From Paracoccus tibetensis (lineage in GTDB: Bacteria > Pseudomonadota > Alphaproteobacteria > Rhodobacterales > Rhodobacteraceae), in contig NZ_FMVT01000007.1 of assembly GCF_900102505.1 (NCBI RefSeq), forward strand, positions 186,001 to 250,000: a DNA stretch of 64,000 nt, in the 5' to 3' direction. The notes beneath the pieces are model-generated. The model did not search any database and was not told where the DNA came from. It was given only the letters and a program-made list of their open reading frames with translations. The translations under genes and the position numbers were made by a program. Position 1 is the stretch's first letter; each line of letters opens with the position of its first letter. Shown one piece after another: positions 9,554 to 18,725 of the stretch.

Positions 9554-10630
9554 ATGCCGCTTTGCCCGCCCCCCGGCCCCCGCTATCCGGCCTTCAAGCG
9601 GCGCGTGCCCGAGCGGCTGTTCTACCTGGTCCCCGCGCTCATGTGGCTGGCGCTGTCGCTGCGCCACGGCAGCCTGACCCTGCCGACCGCTGCCAATCCC
9701 TCGATGGAAGCGGGCGGCCTTTGGGGTGAGAGCAAGTCGCAGGGGCTGGACCTCTTCGGGCCGCGGGGGCGGCGGCGCATCGCCCGCTTCGCCCGCGTCA
9801 CCTGCGGCAGCGACCCCGAGGCGACCACCCGCGCGGCGCTGGCGGCGCTGTCGGCCGAGGCGCTGTCCTTCCCGGTCGTCGCAAAGCCCGACCGCGGCTA
9901 TCAAGGCTGGGGCGTGCGGCTGATCCGCAACGAGGCCGAGCTGTCCGACTACCTGCGCCTGCAGCCCGAGGGCACGCTGGTCCTTCTGCAGGTGCTGATC
10001 GAGATGCAGGGCGAAGCGGGGATCTTCTACATCCGTGAGCCGGGGCAGACGCGCGGGCGGATCGTCTCGATGGCGCTGGTCTTCGCGCCTCATGTTATGG
10101 GCGACGGGCGGCGCAGCGTCGAGCAGCTGGTCGCCGCCGACAGCATTCTGGCCCCCAACGCGCCCATTTACCGCCAGCGCCATCCCGAGGACTGGGACCG
10201 CGTCCTGCCCGAGGGCGCCTATCACCGGCTGACCAATGCCCGCAGCGCCCGGCTCGGCGCGGTCTATCTCGATGCGCTGGACCAGGTGACGCCGGCGCTG
10301 ACGCGGGCCATCGACGAGATCTCGCGCGAGATCCCCGACTTCCACTTCGGCCGCTTCGACATCCGCTTCGAGAGCCTGACCTCGCTGCGCGAGGGGCGCG
10401 CCTTCTGCATCGTCGAGCTGAACGGCGCCGGGGCCGAGATGCTGCACATCTGGGCCGGCACCGGGCGGCTTTGGGACGCGTGGCGCACGCTCTGGCGGCA
10501 GTACCGCACGCTCTTCGCCATCGGCGCCGAGATGCGGCGGCGGGGGCATCGGCCGGTGGGCTTGCGCGGGATGATCCGCCTCCAGCGCCGGCAGGAGGCG
10601 CTGCGCCGCATCTATCCGCCCAGCAGCTGA
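9554..10630 (+). CDS. ATP-grasp protein (sugar-transfer-associated / D-Ala-D-Ala ligase-like)
   Basis: A 358-residue protein from the ATG at 9554. An ATP-grasp core is visible: FPVVAKPDRGYQGWGVRLI carries the ATP-binding Lys and Gly-rich loop, FHFGRFDIRF the metal-binding Asp, and FCIVELNGAGAEMLHIW the Glu-x-Asn pair. The segment RLFYLVPALMWLALSLRHGS near the N-terminus is hydrophobic and may touch the membrane. Related Rhodobacterales proteins are annotated as D-alanine ligases or cell-envelope ATP-grasp enzymes; the substrate is unknown. The start is uncertain because no clear ribosome site precedes 9554. A TTG at 9509 and an ATG at 9332 are alternatives. Confidence 0.75.
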   Translation: MPLCPPPGPRYPAFKRRVPERLFYLVPALMWLALSLRHGSLTLPTAANPSMEAGGLWGESKSQGLDLFGPRGRRRIARFARVTCGSDPEATTRAALAALSAEALSFPVVAKPDRGYQGWGVRLIRNEAELSDYLRLQPEGTLVLLQVLIEMQGEAGIFYIREPGQTRGRIVSMALVFAPHVMGDGRRSVEQLVAADSILAPNAPIYRQRHPEDWDRVLPEGAYHRLTNARSARLGAVYLDALDQVTPALTRAIDEISREIPDFHFGRFDIRFESLTSLREGRAFCIVELNGAGAEMLHIWAGTGRLWDAWRTLWRQYRTLFAIGAEMRRRGHRPVGLRGMIRLQRRQEALRRIYPPSS

Positions 10631-10714
10631 CGCCGCCTTGCCGATGCGGCCGTCTGCCCCTTGCGCGCGCCGCGCCCCGGAGGAAGACTGGAGCCGTCAC
10701 ATGCAGGCCCGCCT

Positions 10715-11701
10715 ATGATCGCAGATCTTCCCCATTGCCCGCCCCCCGGCGAGGTGCTGACCATCCCCGCCCCCGAACCGGGCTTTGCGGACGGGGCGCT
10801 CAGCTTCGTGCTCGAGCCGTTCCAGCCGCTGCGCGAGCAGCTGACCGCGATCACCGGGATCGGGCTGGAGCCGGACGCCGACTGGCCCGAGGCCGAGGGG
10901 CGCGCCGTCCGCCGCGTGACCATCCCCGCCACGAGCCTTGCCGAGGACGCGCAGCTTGGCTTTCTGGCCGCCGGGCGACCCGGCGGGCAGCGCGTTGTCT
11001 TCCTGCACGGCTCGCCGGGCCTCGGCGAGGAGTGGGACCGCTTCCTCGTCGACGTGCCGGCGGGGCGCTACTACCTCGCCCCCGACCGCCCCGGCTTCGG
11101 CGCCAGCGACGCCGCGCCCGCCCCCGAACTGGCCGCGCAGGCCGAGGCCGTGCTGCCGCTGCTGGGCCCCGAGGGCGCCCCGCCCGCCGTCCTCGTCGGC
11201 TATTCCTTCGGCGGCCCGGTCGCGCTGCGGCTGGCGGCCGACCACCCGGACCGGGTGGCGGGGCTGGTCCTGATCGGCAGCGCGGCCGACCCGGTGATGG
11301 AAGAGATCGATCCGCTGCAGGAAATCGCCGCCCTCGACTTTTTCGCCCAGCTTCTGCCGGCGGAACTCGCCAGCTCGAACGCCGAGCTGATCGCCCTCGG
11401 CCCGGAACTGGAGGCGCTGGCCCCCGCGCTGCCACGCCTCGATCTGCCGGTGGTGATCGTGCAGGGCGATTCGGACAACCTCGTGCCGGCGGACAACGCC
11501 GACTACCTGCGCGGGCTGATGCCGCAGGCGCGCACGGTGATGATCGAGGCGGCGGACCACTTCCTGCCCTGGACGCATCCCGACCTTCTGAAGGACGCGC
11601 TGGATTGCGTGCTGGCCGAGGCGCTGCCTCTCCCGGCGTCGCAGGTCGAGGGCGCGGCGCGTGTCCCGGCTCAGCCGCTGGCCGCGTCCTTGGCCAAATA
11701 G
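10715..11701 (+). CDS. Alpha/beta-fold hydrolase
   Basis: A 328-residue alpha/beta hydrolase. The oxyanion segment HGSPG is at residues 98-102 and the nucleophile elbow GYSFGG at 162-167 (Ser 164). An acid in VIVQGDSDNLVP and a late His in AADHFLPW complete the triad. No signal peptide or membrane segment is seen, so it is cytoplasmic; the substrate is unknown. The chosen ATG overlaps the stop of a five-codon frame (MQARL, 10701-10718) that sits behind GGAG, so initiation may be coupled. The last 31 bp overlap the convergent DedA-like gene. Confidence 0.85.
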   Translation: MIADLPHCPPPGEVLTIPAPEPGFADGALSFVLEPFQPLREQLTAITGIGLEPDADWPEAEGRAVRRVTIPATSLAEDAQLGFLAAGRPGGQRVVFLHGSPGLGEEWDRFLVDVPAGRYYLAPDRPGFGASDAAPAPELAAQAEAVLPLLGPEGAPPAVLVGYSFGGPVALRLAADHPDRVAGLVLIGSAADPVMEEIDPLQEIAALDFFAQLLPAELASSNAELIALGPELEALAPALPRLDLPVVIVQGDSDNLVPADNADYLRGLMPQARTVMIEAADHFLPWTHPDLLKDALDCVLAEALPLPASQVEGAARVPAQPLAASLAK

Positions 11702-12246
11702 CGCCGCGCGGCCCACCGGCCCGCCGCCACGACGACGATGAGCAGCAACGCCATGACGGCCCAGGCCCAGTTGCCGAGCCAGTCGAAGAGCACGAGGTTC
11801 AGTCCGAAGACGCCGAAGAACAGCACCAGGATGTAGACCGCCGCGATCAGCCCGTTGATCAGCGCGAAGCGGCGGAAGCCCACGCCCAGAAAGCCCGAGG
11901 CGACGAAGATCGGAAACAGCAGCCACGGGATCAGCCGCGCCAGCAGGCCGGCGGGCCAGGCGCCCCGGTCCAGCAGCTGCCGCCCCCGTAACAACGTCGC
12001 CGCGTCGATCCAGCCGCGGATGCGCCGGCTGCGCCCGGCCAGCGCGCCGATCGCGTAGAGCGTCCAGTCGCTGACGATCATCCCGGTCGAGATCGCGGCC
12101 AGCGCCAGCGCCGCCGACATCTCGCCCGAGGCGGCGAGCGCCGCGCCGGTCAGGATCGCCGCCTCCTCCAGCACGAAGGGGGCAAGGAACAGCAGCAGCG
12201 CCAGAACGGCGGGATTGCCCAGATATTGCTCGATCAGCGCCTCCAA
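11671..12246 (-). CDS. DedA/YqaA-family inner-membrane protein
   Basis: A 191-residue protein with four to five membrane segments. Two are AVLALLLFLAPFVLEEAAIL and LINGLIAAVYILVLFFGVFG. It carries the DedA-like pattern F-E-E...G near the start and GxxR...RLIPW in the middle (GLLARLIPWLLFPIFVASG). DedA-type proteins are linked to membrane lipid turnover and proton-dependent homeostasis. It is transcribed divergently from the UbiB-like gene across a 138-bp gap. Confidence 0.8.
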   Translation of the reverse strand: MEALIEQYLGNPAVLALLLFLAPFVLEEAAILTGAALAASGEMSAALALAAISTGMIVSDWTLYAIGALAGRSRRIRGWIDAATLLRGRQLLDRGAWPAGLLARLIPWLLFPIFVASGFLGVGFRRFALINGLIAAVYILVLFFGVFGLNLVLFDWLGNWAWAVMALLLIVVVAAGRWAARRYLAKDAASG

Positions 12247-12384
12247 CGGGGCCTCCCTGCCGTGTCTTTCCCTGCAACTCCCCGCTTAAGGACCGGGGCG
12301 CGGGCGCGCAAGGCGGGGCCGAAACGGCGCGCGCCGCGTTGTCGGCGGGCAGGAACCGCGCAGGCGGGGCAACACGGAGGCGGC

Positions 12385-13710
12385 ATGGACCGCGACGACG
12401 AGGATTACGGCCGGCCGGTTCCGGCGGGACGGCTGGCGCGGGCGGCGCGAATGGGGGCGCTGGCCGGCGGGATCGGCGGTCGCGCCCTCGCCGGCGGGCT
12501 GGCGCGGCTGGCGACGGGCCGGCGGCCGCGCGCCGCCGAGCTGCTGCTGACGCCCGCCCATGCCGCCCGCATCGCCGGCCAGCTGGCAGGGATGCGCGGG
12601 GCGGCGATGAAGCTGGGCCAGCTGGTCTCGATGGATGCCGGAGAGTTCCTGCCGCCCGAGATGACCGCGATCCTCGCCCGCCTGCGCGAGGGGGCCGAGC
12701 CGATGCCGCCGCGCCAGCTGCGCGCGCAGCTGGACCGGGCCTGGGGGCAGGGCTGGCTGCGCCACTTCGCCAGCTTCGCGCCCCGCCCCATGGCCGCGGC
12801 CTCGATCGGGCAGGTGCACCGGGCGCAGACGAAGGATGGCTGCGATCTTGCGATCAAGGTGCAGTATCCGGGCGTCGCCGCCAGCATCGACAGCGACATC
12901 CGCAACCTTGGCCTGCTGCTGCGGATGCCTGGCCTTCTGCCCGAGGGCATCGACCTGCCGCCCCTGCTCGAGGAGGCCCGCGCCCAATTGCGGGCCGAGG
13001 CCGACTACCTGCGCGAGGCCGACCAGATGCGCGCCTATGCCGGGCTGCTGGCCGGACGGTCCGAGTTCGCGCTGCCCGCGCCGGTGCCCGAGTTCTGCAC
13101 GCCCGAGGTGCTGGCGATGACCTTCGTGCCGGGCGATCCGATCGAAACGCTGGAGGCGCAGCCGCAGGCCGTCCGCGACCGCGTCGCGCATGACCTGGCG
13201 CGGCTGGTCCTTGACGAGCTGTTCGCCTTCAACCTGATGCAGACCGACCCGAACTTCGCCAACTATCGCTGGCAACCCGAGACCGGCCGGATCGTGCTGC
13301 TGGATTTCGGCGCGACGCGCAGCTTCTCGCAGGCGCTCGGCCCGCGCTTCCGCCGGTTGCTGGCGGCCGCGCTGTCGGGCGAGCGCGCGGCGATCCGCGC
13401 CGCCGCCATCGAGATCGGCTATTTCCGTGAGGAGACCGCCCCCGCGCACCAGGACGCCCTGCTGGAGATGATGGAGATGGCCTTCGCGCCGCTGCGCCAG
13501 CCGGGCCTTTTCGATCTGGCGGGCACCGACATTCCCCACCGCATCAGCGATCTGGCGATGCAGATGGCCCGCACCCGCAGCCGCGCCGAGATGCCCCCGC
13601 CCGAGGTGCTGTTCCTGCACCGCAAGTTCGGCGGTCTCTACCTGCTGCTGGCGCGGCTGCGCGCGCGGGTCGACCTGACCGACCTGGTGCGGCCCTATCA
13701 GACCAGCTGA
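12385..13710 (+). CDS. ABC1/UbiB-family atypical kinase or ATPase
   Basis: A 441-residue UbiB/ADCK3-type protein. The family-specific KxGQ motif KLGQ is at residues 76-79, the Ala-rich loop AAASIGQVH at 137-145 and the catalytic-site Lys in AIKVQYPG near 158. The catalytic-loop DPN is at 288-290 and the metal-binding DFGATR at 307-312. Related proteins support ubiquinone synthesis or lipid handling at the inner membrane. The usual two C-terminal membrane helices of UbiB are not evident, so this is a shorter paralogue and not the ubiE-ubiB locus gene. GGAGG precedes the ATG. The 3' end overlaps the histidine kinase gene by 13 bp. Confidence 0.87.
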   Translation: MDRDDEDYGRPVPAGRLARAARMGALAGGIGGRALAGGLARLATGRRPRAAELLLTPAHAARIAGQLAGMRGAAMKLGQLVSMDAGEFLPPEMTAILARLREGAEPMPPRQLRAQLDRAWGQGWLRHFASFAPRPMAAASIGQVHRAQTKDGCDLAIKVQYPGVAASIDSDIRNLGLLLRMPGLLPEGIDLPPLLEEARAQLRAEADYLREADQMRAYAGLLAGRSEFALPAPVPEFCTPEVLAMTFVPGDPIETLEAQPQAVRDRVAHDLARLVLDELFAFNLMQTDPNFANYRWQPETGRIVLLDFGATRSFSQALGPRFRRLLAAALSGERAAIRAAAIEIGYFREETAPAHQDALLEMMEMAFAPLRQPGLFDLAGTDIPHRISDLAMQMARTRSRAEMPPPEVLFLHRKFGGLYLLLARLRARVDLTDLVRPYQTS

Positions 13711-16322
13711 TCCTGCCGCGCCGTGCCCTGCGGCATCAGGGTCGATAGCGCCGCGATCTGCCGGTGCAGGCGGTCCGAGGTCTCGCGCCCGCCCGGCGCG
13801 CCGCGGGCGTCGGCCTCCAGCTCGATCAGCAGGCGGTGCATGTGCGACAGGCCCGCCACCGCCGCCGAGCCGGCCAGCCGGTGCGCCAGCCGCGCCAGCT
13901 CCTCCAGCCGGGTCGAGTCGTCGGCCATCTCGGCCATCTGGCTGAGCCCGCATTCCAGATCGCCAAGCAGCCGCTGCAACACGGTCTCGGCCGTGGCGGG
14001 GCCGAGCGTCTCGGCCAGCGCCTGCCGCGCGGCGTTCAGGGCCTCGGCGGGGCCGGGCTCGGCCGGAGGAGGGGGCAGGGCCGCGGCGGGTTCGGGGCTT
14101 GCGATGTTGCCAAAGCGCGCCAGCAGGTCGTCCAGCTGCTTTAGCGCCAGCGGCTTGGTCAGCACGTCGTCCATGCCGGCCTGCCGGAAGCTCTCCAGCT
14201 GATCGGGCAGGGCATGGGCGGTCAGGGCGACGATGGGTGTCGCGGCGTTCAGGCTGCCCTCGCGGATCAGCTTGGTCGCGCCGACCCCGTCCAGCCGGGG
14301 CATGCTGATATCCATCAGGATCAGGTCGAAGCGGCGCGACTCGGCGGCATCGACCCCCTCGGTGCCATCGGCCGCCTCGGTCACGTCGCAGCCGCGTCGG
14401 CGCAGCATCTCGCGCGCGATCAGGCGGTTGGTCGCGTTGTCCTCGACCAGCAGGACGTCCAGCGGCCGCAGAAGCACGCTGCCCGCGCCTTCGATGACGC
14501 CCGCTGCGGGGCGCGGCGCCACGCCGCGCGCGGCGGCAGGGGCGGCGGTCAGCGCGTCCTCGGGCCGCTGCTCGGGCAGGTGCAGGCGGACGCGGAAGAT
14601 CGAGCCGGTGCCGGGCGCGCTTTCCACCGCCAGATCGCCGCCCATCAGCGCCACCAGCCGCCGCACGATCCCCAGCCCGAGGCCCGAGCCCTCGACCACG
14701 CGGTTGTACGAGCTGTCCAGCGTCACGAACTCGTCGAAGATGCGGCCAAGATCGGCGGCGGCGATGCCGATGCCGGTGTCGATCACCCGGAACTCGAGCG
14801 TGCCGGTCCCCAGGCTGCGGTCTACCTCGACCCGGACGCTGCCGCCCGAGGTGAACTTCAGCGCGTTGCCGACGAGGTTCATCAGGATCTGGCTCACCCG
14901 TCCCGGATCGCCGATCGGCAGGGCCGAGCGGGCGCCGATCACCCGCAGCGTCAGGTTGTTGCTGCGCCGCGCGGCCTCGCTCTCCAGCGCGCCGACGACC
15001 TGGGCGGCGATGCGGCCAGGATCGAACATCTCGCTGGCCAGCGTCATCCTGCCGGCATCGGCGCGCGAGATGTCCAGAACGTCGTTCACATGCGTCAGCA
15101 GAAGCCGGCCGGAATGCTCCATCACCTCGATGTAGCGGCTCTGCGCGCTGTCGAGCGGCGTCGTCTTCAGAAGGTCGAGCGTGCCGAGCACCCCGTTCAG
15201 CGGGGTCCGCATCTCGTGGCTCATGATCGCCAGCATCTGCGCCTTCGCCCGCTCGCCGGCGACGGCGGCGTCGCGGGCCGAGACCAGCGCCGCCTGCTCG
15301 GCCAGCCGGCGCGAGATGTCGCGCACGAAGACGACCAGCACCGGGCCGTCATGCCCCGCGGTGCTGGCCAGCGACGCCTCGACCGGGAACAGCTCGCCCG
15401 AGCGGCGGCGGGCGAGGGACTGCATCAGCTCGATGCGGATCGGCTCGTCCTGCATGCGGTCGATCAGCCGCTGCAGCGCCCGCTGGCGTTCGTCCGGCAC
15501 GACCAGCTCCCAGAGCGGCCGTCCGATGGCCTGCTGCTCGGACATGTTCCACATGCGGGTGGCGACGTCGTTGAAGTCGCGGATGCACCCGTCCGGCCCC
15601 GTGACGATGATCGCGTCGATCGAGGTGCCCAGCACCGTCTGCATGTGGGCGCGCGTCGCCTCGATCCGCGCGGCCTGCCGCACCGAATCGCGGAAGAGCA
15701 CGGCCAGCACCCCGACGGCGGTGAGCATGGCCACGAAGAGCAGTCCGACGACCAGCGCCAGATAGGCCAGCGCCTCGTCCAGCTGGCCCCGCTCGCGGTC
15801 CGAGCTGGCGGCGAAGACGCGCACTCCCTCCAGCGCGACGGCGCGCAGCTTCGGGCGCAGGGCCGTCGCCTCGTCGATGAGACCGGGCAGCGAGGCCAGA
15901 AGCGTCGCGTCCTCGCCGTCGATCAAAGGTGCGGTTCGGTTGAGGAAGACCTGCGCCTGCGCCAGCGCCTCGCCCGCCAGCGGCATCCGGCGCAGATCGT
16001 CGAAGCTGGGCGACTGCTCGACCGTGACGATGCGGGAATAGAAGATGTCGAACCGCCGGCGCACCTGGGTCAGCAAGGCGGCGCGGGCGTCCTCGGGCGC
16101 GGCGGCGACCTCGTGCATCGCGGTCAGCAGGGTGAGCAGCTCGACCTCGCTCTGGGCCAGCGACCATTGCGTGCTGTTCGCGTTGGCCGCGGCCATGTCG
16201 TCGATCTGGCGCCGCGCGGCGTTGCTGGCGGTCCACAGCGCGGCCGAGCCGATCAGCAGGATGACCAGCAGCGCAAGGCCCGTGATGACATAGACAGAGC
16301 GCCGCTCGGGCGGTCGATGCAT
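13698..16322 (-). CDS. Hybrid sensor histidine kinase with REC and HPt domains
   Basis: An 874-residue membrane kinase. Membrane helices near residues 10-32 and 188-212 flank a periplasmic sensor domain of about 150 residues. A PAS domain follows (IDAIIVTGPDGCIRDFN), then HisKA with the phosphorylated His in MSHEMRTPLNG, and HATPase with NLVGNALKFT and VEGSGLGLGI. A receiver domain carries the acceptor Asp in LILMDISMPRLDG, and a C-terminal HPt carries His in RLAHRLAGSA. The layout implies a four-step relay ending on a separate regulator, most simply the LuxR-type protein at 17017. It follows the molybdopterin-domain gene by 10 bp, so the pair is one operon. Confidence 0.92.
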   Translation of the reverse strand: MHRPPERRSVYVITGLALLVILLIGSAALWTASNAARRQIDDMAAANANSTQWSLAQSEVELLTLLTAMHEVAAAPEDARAALLTQVRRRFDIFYSRIVTVEQSPSFDDLRRMPLAGEALAQAQVFLNRTAPLIDGEDATLLASLPGLIDEATALRPKLRAVALEGVRVFAASSDRERGQLDEALAYLALVVGLLFVAMLTAVGVLAVLFRDSVRQAARIEATRAHMQTVLGTSIDAIIVTGPDGCIRDFNDVATRMWNMSEQQAIGRPLWELVVPDERQRALQRLIDRMQDEPIRIELMQSLARRRSGELFPVEASLASTAGHDGPVLVVFVRDISRRLAEQAALVSARDAAVAGERAKAQMLAIMSHEMRTPLNGVLGTLDLLKTTPLDSAQSRYIEVMEHSGRLLLTHVNDVLDISRADAGRMTLASEMFDPGRIAAQVVGALESEAARRSNNLTLRVIGARSALPIGDPGRVSQILMNLVGNALKFTSGGSVRVEVDRSLGTGTLEFRVIDTGIGIAAADLGRIFDEFVTLDSSYNRVVEGSGLGLGIVRRLVALMGGDLAVESAPGTGSIFRVRLHLPEQRPEDALTAAPAAARGVAPRPAAGVIEGAGSVLLRPLDVLLVEDNATNRLIAREMLRRRGCDVTEAADGTEGVDAAESRRFDLILMDISMPRLDGVGATKLIREGSLNAATPIVALTAHALPDQLESFRQAGMDDVLTKPLALKQLDDLLARFGNIASPEPAAALPPPPAEPGPAEALNAARQALAETLGPATAETVLQRLLGDLECGLSQMAEMADDSTRLEELARLAHRLAGSAAVAGLSHMHRLLIELEADARGAPGGRETSDRLHRQIAALSTLMPQGTARQDQLV

Positions 16323-16332
16323 CCGGCCGGCC

Positions 16333-16821
16333 CTAGTCCTGCGGGGGCATCTGGCGGATGCTCTCGAGCTGCCAGACGCTGCTGGAGAAGATGGATTCGG
16401 TGCTGTAGCCGGGCGCGTTGTACGGCCAGACCAGCCACAACGGCCCCTTGTCGCGGACCGACATCTCGGCGCCGTTCATCAGGTAGGCGATCACCGGCCC
16501 GTTCCCGGCGGCGTCCTGCTGGACGTCCGCCACGTCCAGGCTGCCAGCGTATTCGTTCAGCGCCGTGGCGCGGACGGTGCCCTCCTCGATCCCGGCATCC
16601 GCCAGCAGATCGGCCAGCGGCACGCCGCGAAAGGTCTGCGGCCCGTCGGTCCAGGGGGTCGTGGTGGTGAACTCGGTCGCCTCCATCGCCATCAGCTCGT
16701 CGCGGTCATATGTCTGCTCGCCGTCGGCGCCGGTGACGGTCAGCAGCGTCTCGCAGGCCATTGCCGCGTGCAGCGGGGCGGTCACGTAGAGCACGGCAGC
16801 CACGGAGAAGTCTCGAATCAT
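16333..16821 (-). CDS. Small exported molybdopterin-domain protein (sulfite oxidase-like fold)
   Basis: A 162-residue protein with a signal peptide MIRDFSVAAVLYVTAPLHAA cleaved near residue 22. The mature part resembles a lone oxidoreductase molybdopterin-binding (SUOX-like) domain: FRGVPLADLLADAGI, RATALNEYAGSLDV, VIAYLMNGAEMS and GPLWLVWPYNA. The Cys that binds molybdenum in true sulfite oxidases is not evident, so a sensory or ligand-binding role is likely. Its position directly before the membrane kinase suggests it presents a signal to the kinase's periplasmic domain. AAAGGA precedes the ATG. Confidence 0.8.
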   Translation of the reverse strand: MIRDFSVAAVLYVTAPLHAAMACETLLTVTGADGEQTYDRDELMAMEATEFTTTTPWTDGPQTFRGVPLADLLADAGIEEGTVRATALNEYAGSLDVADVQQDAAGNGPVIAYLMNGAEMSVRDKGPLWLVWPYNAPGYSTESIFSSSVWQLESIRQMPPQD

Positions 16822-17016
16822 CAGCAGTCCTTTGGTGACAGTCTGACGCACAGTGACACATGATGTCGCATCCGGCACTAGACACAAACGTTTATTTGTA
16901 GTTGTGGAACTTGTGGCTATTCTCAATTGGTGGTCGTCGTCACGACGGCCGGCACTGCGGATTGCCTGTGCACGTACGACGCTTCGACCTATGCGCTCGC
17001 CGGTGTGGTGACAGAC
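16822..17016. promoter_or_regulatory. Divergent promoter region of the kinase and response-regulator operons
   Basis: A 195-bp gap between divergent starts that is clearly richer in A+T than its surroundings around 16885-16930. GTGACA-like words recur near 16834, 16853 and 17008. I cannot define the individual promoters with confidence. Confidence 0.4.
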
Positions 17017-17628
17017 ATGAAGATTTTGATTGCGGACGATCACGACCTGGTCCGGGACATGCTGGTGCTGTTCCTCGAGAGCCAGGGCCTTGGCCCGGTG
17101 GTGGCCGCCGGCTCGGTCGACGGGGCCGAGGCAGCCCTGGCCGCGGCCGAGGGGGACCCGTTCCGGGTCGTGCTTCTGGATTACGACATGCCCGGCATGG
17201 ACGGGCTGGAGGGCCTTGCCCGTATCCGCAAGTTCGCGGCCCCGGTGCCCGTCGCGATCCTGTCGGGCACGGCCTCGCCTGCCGTCGCGCGGAGTGCGAT
17301 CGTGGCCGGGGCGCGGGGCTTCCTTCCCAAGACCATGCCCGCCCCCTCGCTGGCAGCCGCGATCCGGCTGATCGTCGGCGGGGATGTCTATGTTCCCTTC
17401 TCCTATCTCGACGCGCCCGAGGAGGAGCAGCTGGCCCTCACCACGCGCGAGCAGGAGGTGCTGCAAGGCGTCGCCGGCGGCAAGGCCAACAAGGAGATCG
17501 CGCGCGATCTGGGCCTGCAGGAGGTCACGATCAAGCTGCACGTCAAGTCGCTCTGCCGCAAGCTGGGCGCGCGCAACCGCACGCAGGCGGCCATGCTGGC
17601 GCGGGACCGGCGCCTGGTCGGCCGCTGA
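17017..17628 (+). CDS. NarL/FixJ (LuxR)-type response regulator
   Basis: A 203-residue regulator. The receiver domain begins MKILIADDHDLV with the acidic pocket, carries the acceptor Asp in VVLLDYDMPGMDG near residue 55 and the conserved Lys in FLPKTM near 108. The C-terminal LuxR helix-turn-helix is LTTREQEVLQGVAGGKANKE...VKLHVKSLCRKLGARNRTQA-like. I start at MKIL, where the receiver fold begins; the frame from 16927 adds 30 unrelated residues. It is the probable final acceptor of the divergent kinase. The TAXI-TRAP operon starts 89 bp downstream and may be a target. Confidence 0.9.
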   Translation: MKILIADDHDLVRDMLVLFLESQGLGPVVAAGSVDGAEAALAAAEGDPFRVVLLDYDMPGMDGLEGLARIRKFAAPVPVAILSGTASPAVARSAIVAGARGFLPKTMPAPSLAAAIRLIVGGDVYVPFSYLDAPEEEQLALTTREQEVLQGVAGGKANKEIARDLGLQEVTIKLHVKSLCRKLGARNRTQAAMLARDRRLVGR

Positions 17629-17717
17629 GGCCGCGCGCGGGGCCTGCGGCCGCGACGGGTTGTCGCGCAGCCATGCCTCTGCTTTAGTCTGCCCAAGAAC
17701 ATCATGGGAGGACACGC

Positions 17718-18665
17718 ATGTTCACGCGCATCGCCGCGGCTGCTTCGGCGGCTGCCCTTTTCGCCATGACGCCGCAGGCCAAGGCACAGGATTTCATCAA
17801 CGTCCTGACCGGCGGCACTTCGGGCGTGTACTACCCGCTCGGCGTCGCCCTGTCCGAGATCTACGCCTCGGGCATCGACGGCGCGCGCACGCAGGTCCAG
17901 GCGACCAAGGCCAGCGTCGAGAACCTGAACCTGCTGGCACAGGGCCGCGGCGAGATCGCGTTCGCGCTTGGCGACAGCGTCCAGATGGCGTGGGAGGGCA
18001 ACGAGGAGGCCGGCTTCCCGCGCCCCCTGACCGAGCTGCGCGCCATCGCCGCGATCTATCCCAACTACATCCAGATCGTCGCGGACGCGGCGGCCGGCGC
18101 CACCACGCTGGAGGATCTGCGCGGTAAGACCCTGTCCGTCGGCGCCCCCGCCTCGGGGACCGAGCTGAACGCCCGCGCCATCTTCGAGGCGGCAGGGATG
18201 AGCTATGACGACCTGGCGCGCGTGGAATACCTGCCCTACGCGGAATCCGCCGAGCTCATCAAGAACCGCCAGCTCGAGGCGACGCTGCAGTCTTCGGGCC
18301 TCGGGGTGGCGTTCATCCAGGACCTGTCGGCGACGCATGACATCACCATCGTCGCCATCCCCGAGGAGGTCGTCACCGCCATCGGCGAGCCCTTCGTCCC
18401 GGCAATCATCCCGGCGGGCACCTATGCCGGCATCGACGAGGACATCCCGACCGCCGCCGTCGGCAACATGCTGATCAGCCATGAGGGCGTGAGCGAAGAG
18501 ACCGCCTATCAGATGACCAAGCTGATGTTCGAGAACCTCGAGCGGATGCGCAGCGCTCATGGCGCGGCAGCGGACATCACCCCCGAGACGGCGCTGGACG
18601 GCCTGCCCATCCCGCTGCATCCGGGGGCCGAGCGCTATTATCGCGAAGTCGGCCTGATGCAGTAA
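17718..18665 (+). CDS. TAXI-family TRAP transporter substrate-binding protein
   Basis: A 315-residue periplasmic protein. The signal peptide MFTRIAAAASAAALFAMTPQ ends AKA near residue 23. The mature protein starts QDFINVLTGGTSGVYYPLGV, the hallmark of TAXI receptors that bind glutamate, 2-oxoglutarate or similar acids. GGGAGG precedes the ATG. A perfect 13-bp-stem hairpin follows the stop, then the fused permease gene. The ligand is not predictable from sequence. Confidence 0.93.
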   Translation: MFTRIAAAASAAALFAMTPQAKAQDFINVLTGGTSGVYYPLGVALSEIYASGIDGARTQVQATKASVENLNLLAQGRGEIAFALGDSVQMAWEGNEEAGFPRPLTELRAIAAIYPNYIQIVADAAAGATTLEDLRGKTLSVGAPASGTELNARAIFEAAGMSYDDLARVEYLPYAESAELIKNRQLEATLQSSGLGVAFIQDLSATHDITIVAIPEEVVTAIGEPFVPAIIPAGTYAGIDEDIPTAAVGNMLISHEGVSEETAYQMTKLMFENLERMRSAHGAAADITPETALDGLPIPLHPGAERYYREVGLMQ

Positions 18666-18674
18666 CGGCGCTTC

Positions 18675-18705
18675 GGCCCGCGCCCCGTCGACCGGGGCGC
18701 GGGCC
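18675..18705 (+). promoter_or_regulatory. Intra-operon 13-bp-stem hairpin after the TAXI receptor gene
   Basis: GGCCCGCGCCCCG (18675-18687), loop TCGAC, CGGGGCGCGGGCC (18693-18705). It lies between receptor and permease genes with no T-run. It probably protects the receptor message or attenuates permease expression, as is common for TRAP and ABC receptor genes. Confidence 0.65.
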
Positions 18706-18725
18706 GGCCTCTCAGGAGATCCGCG

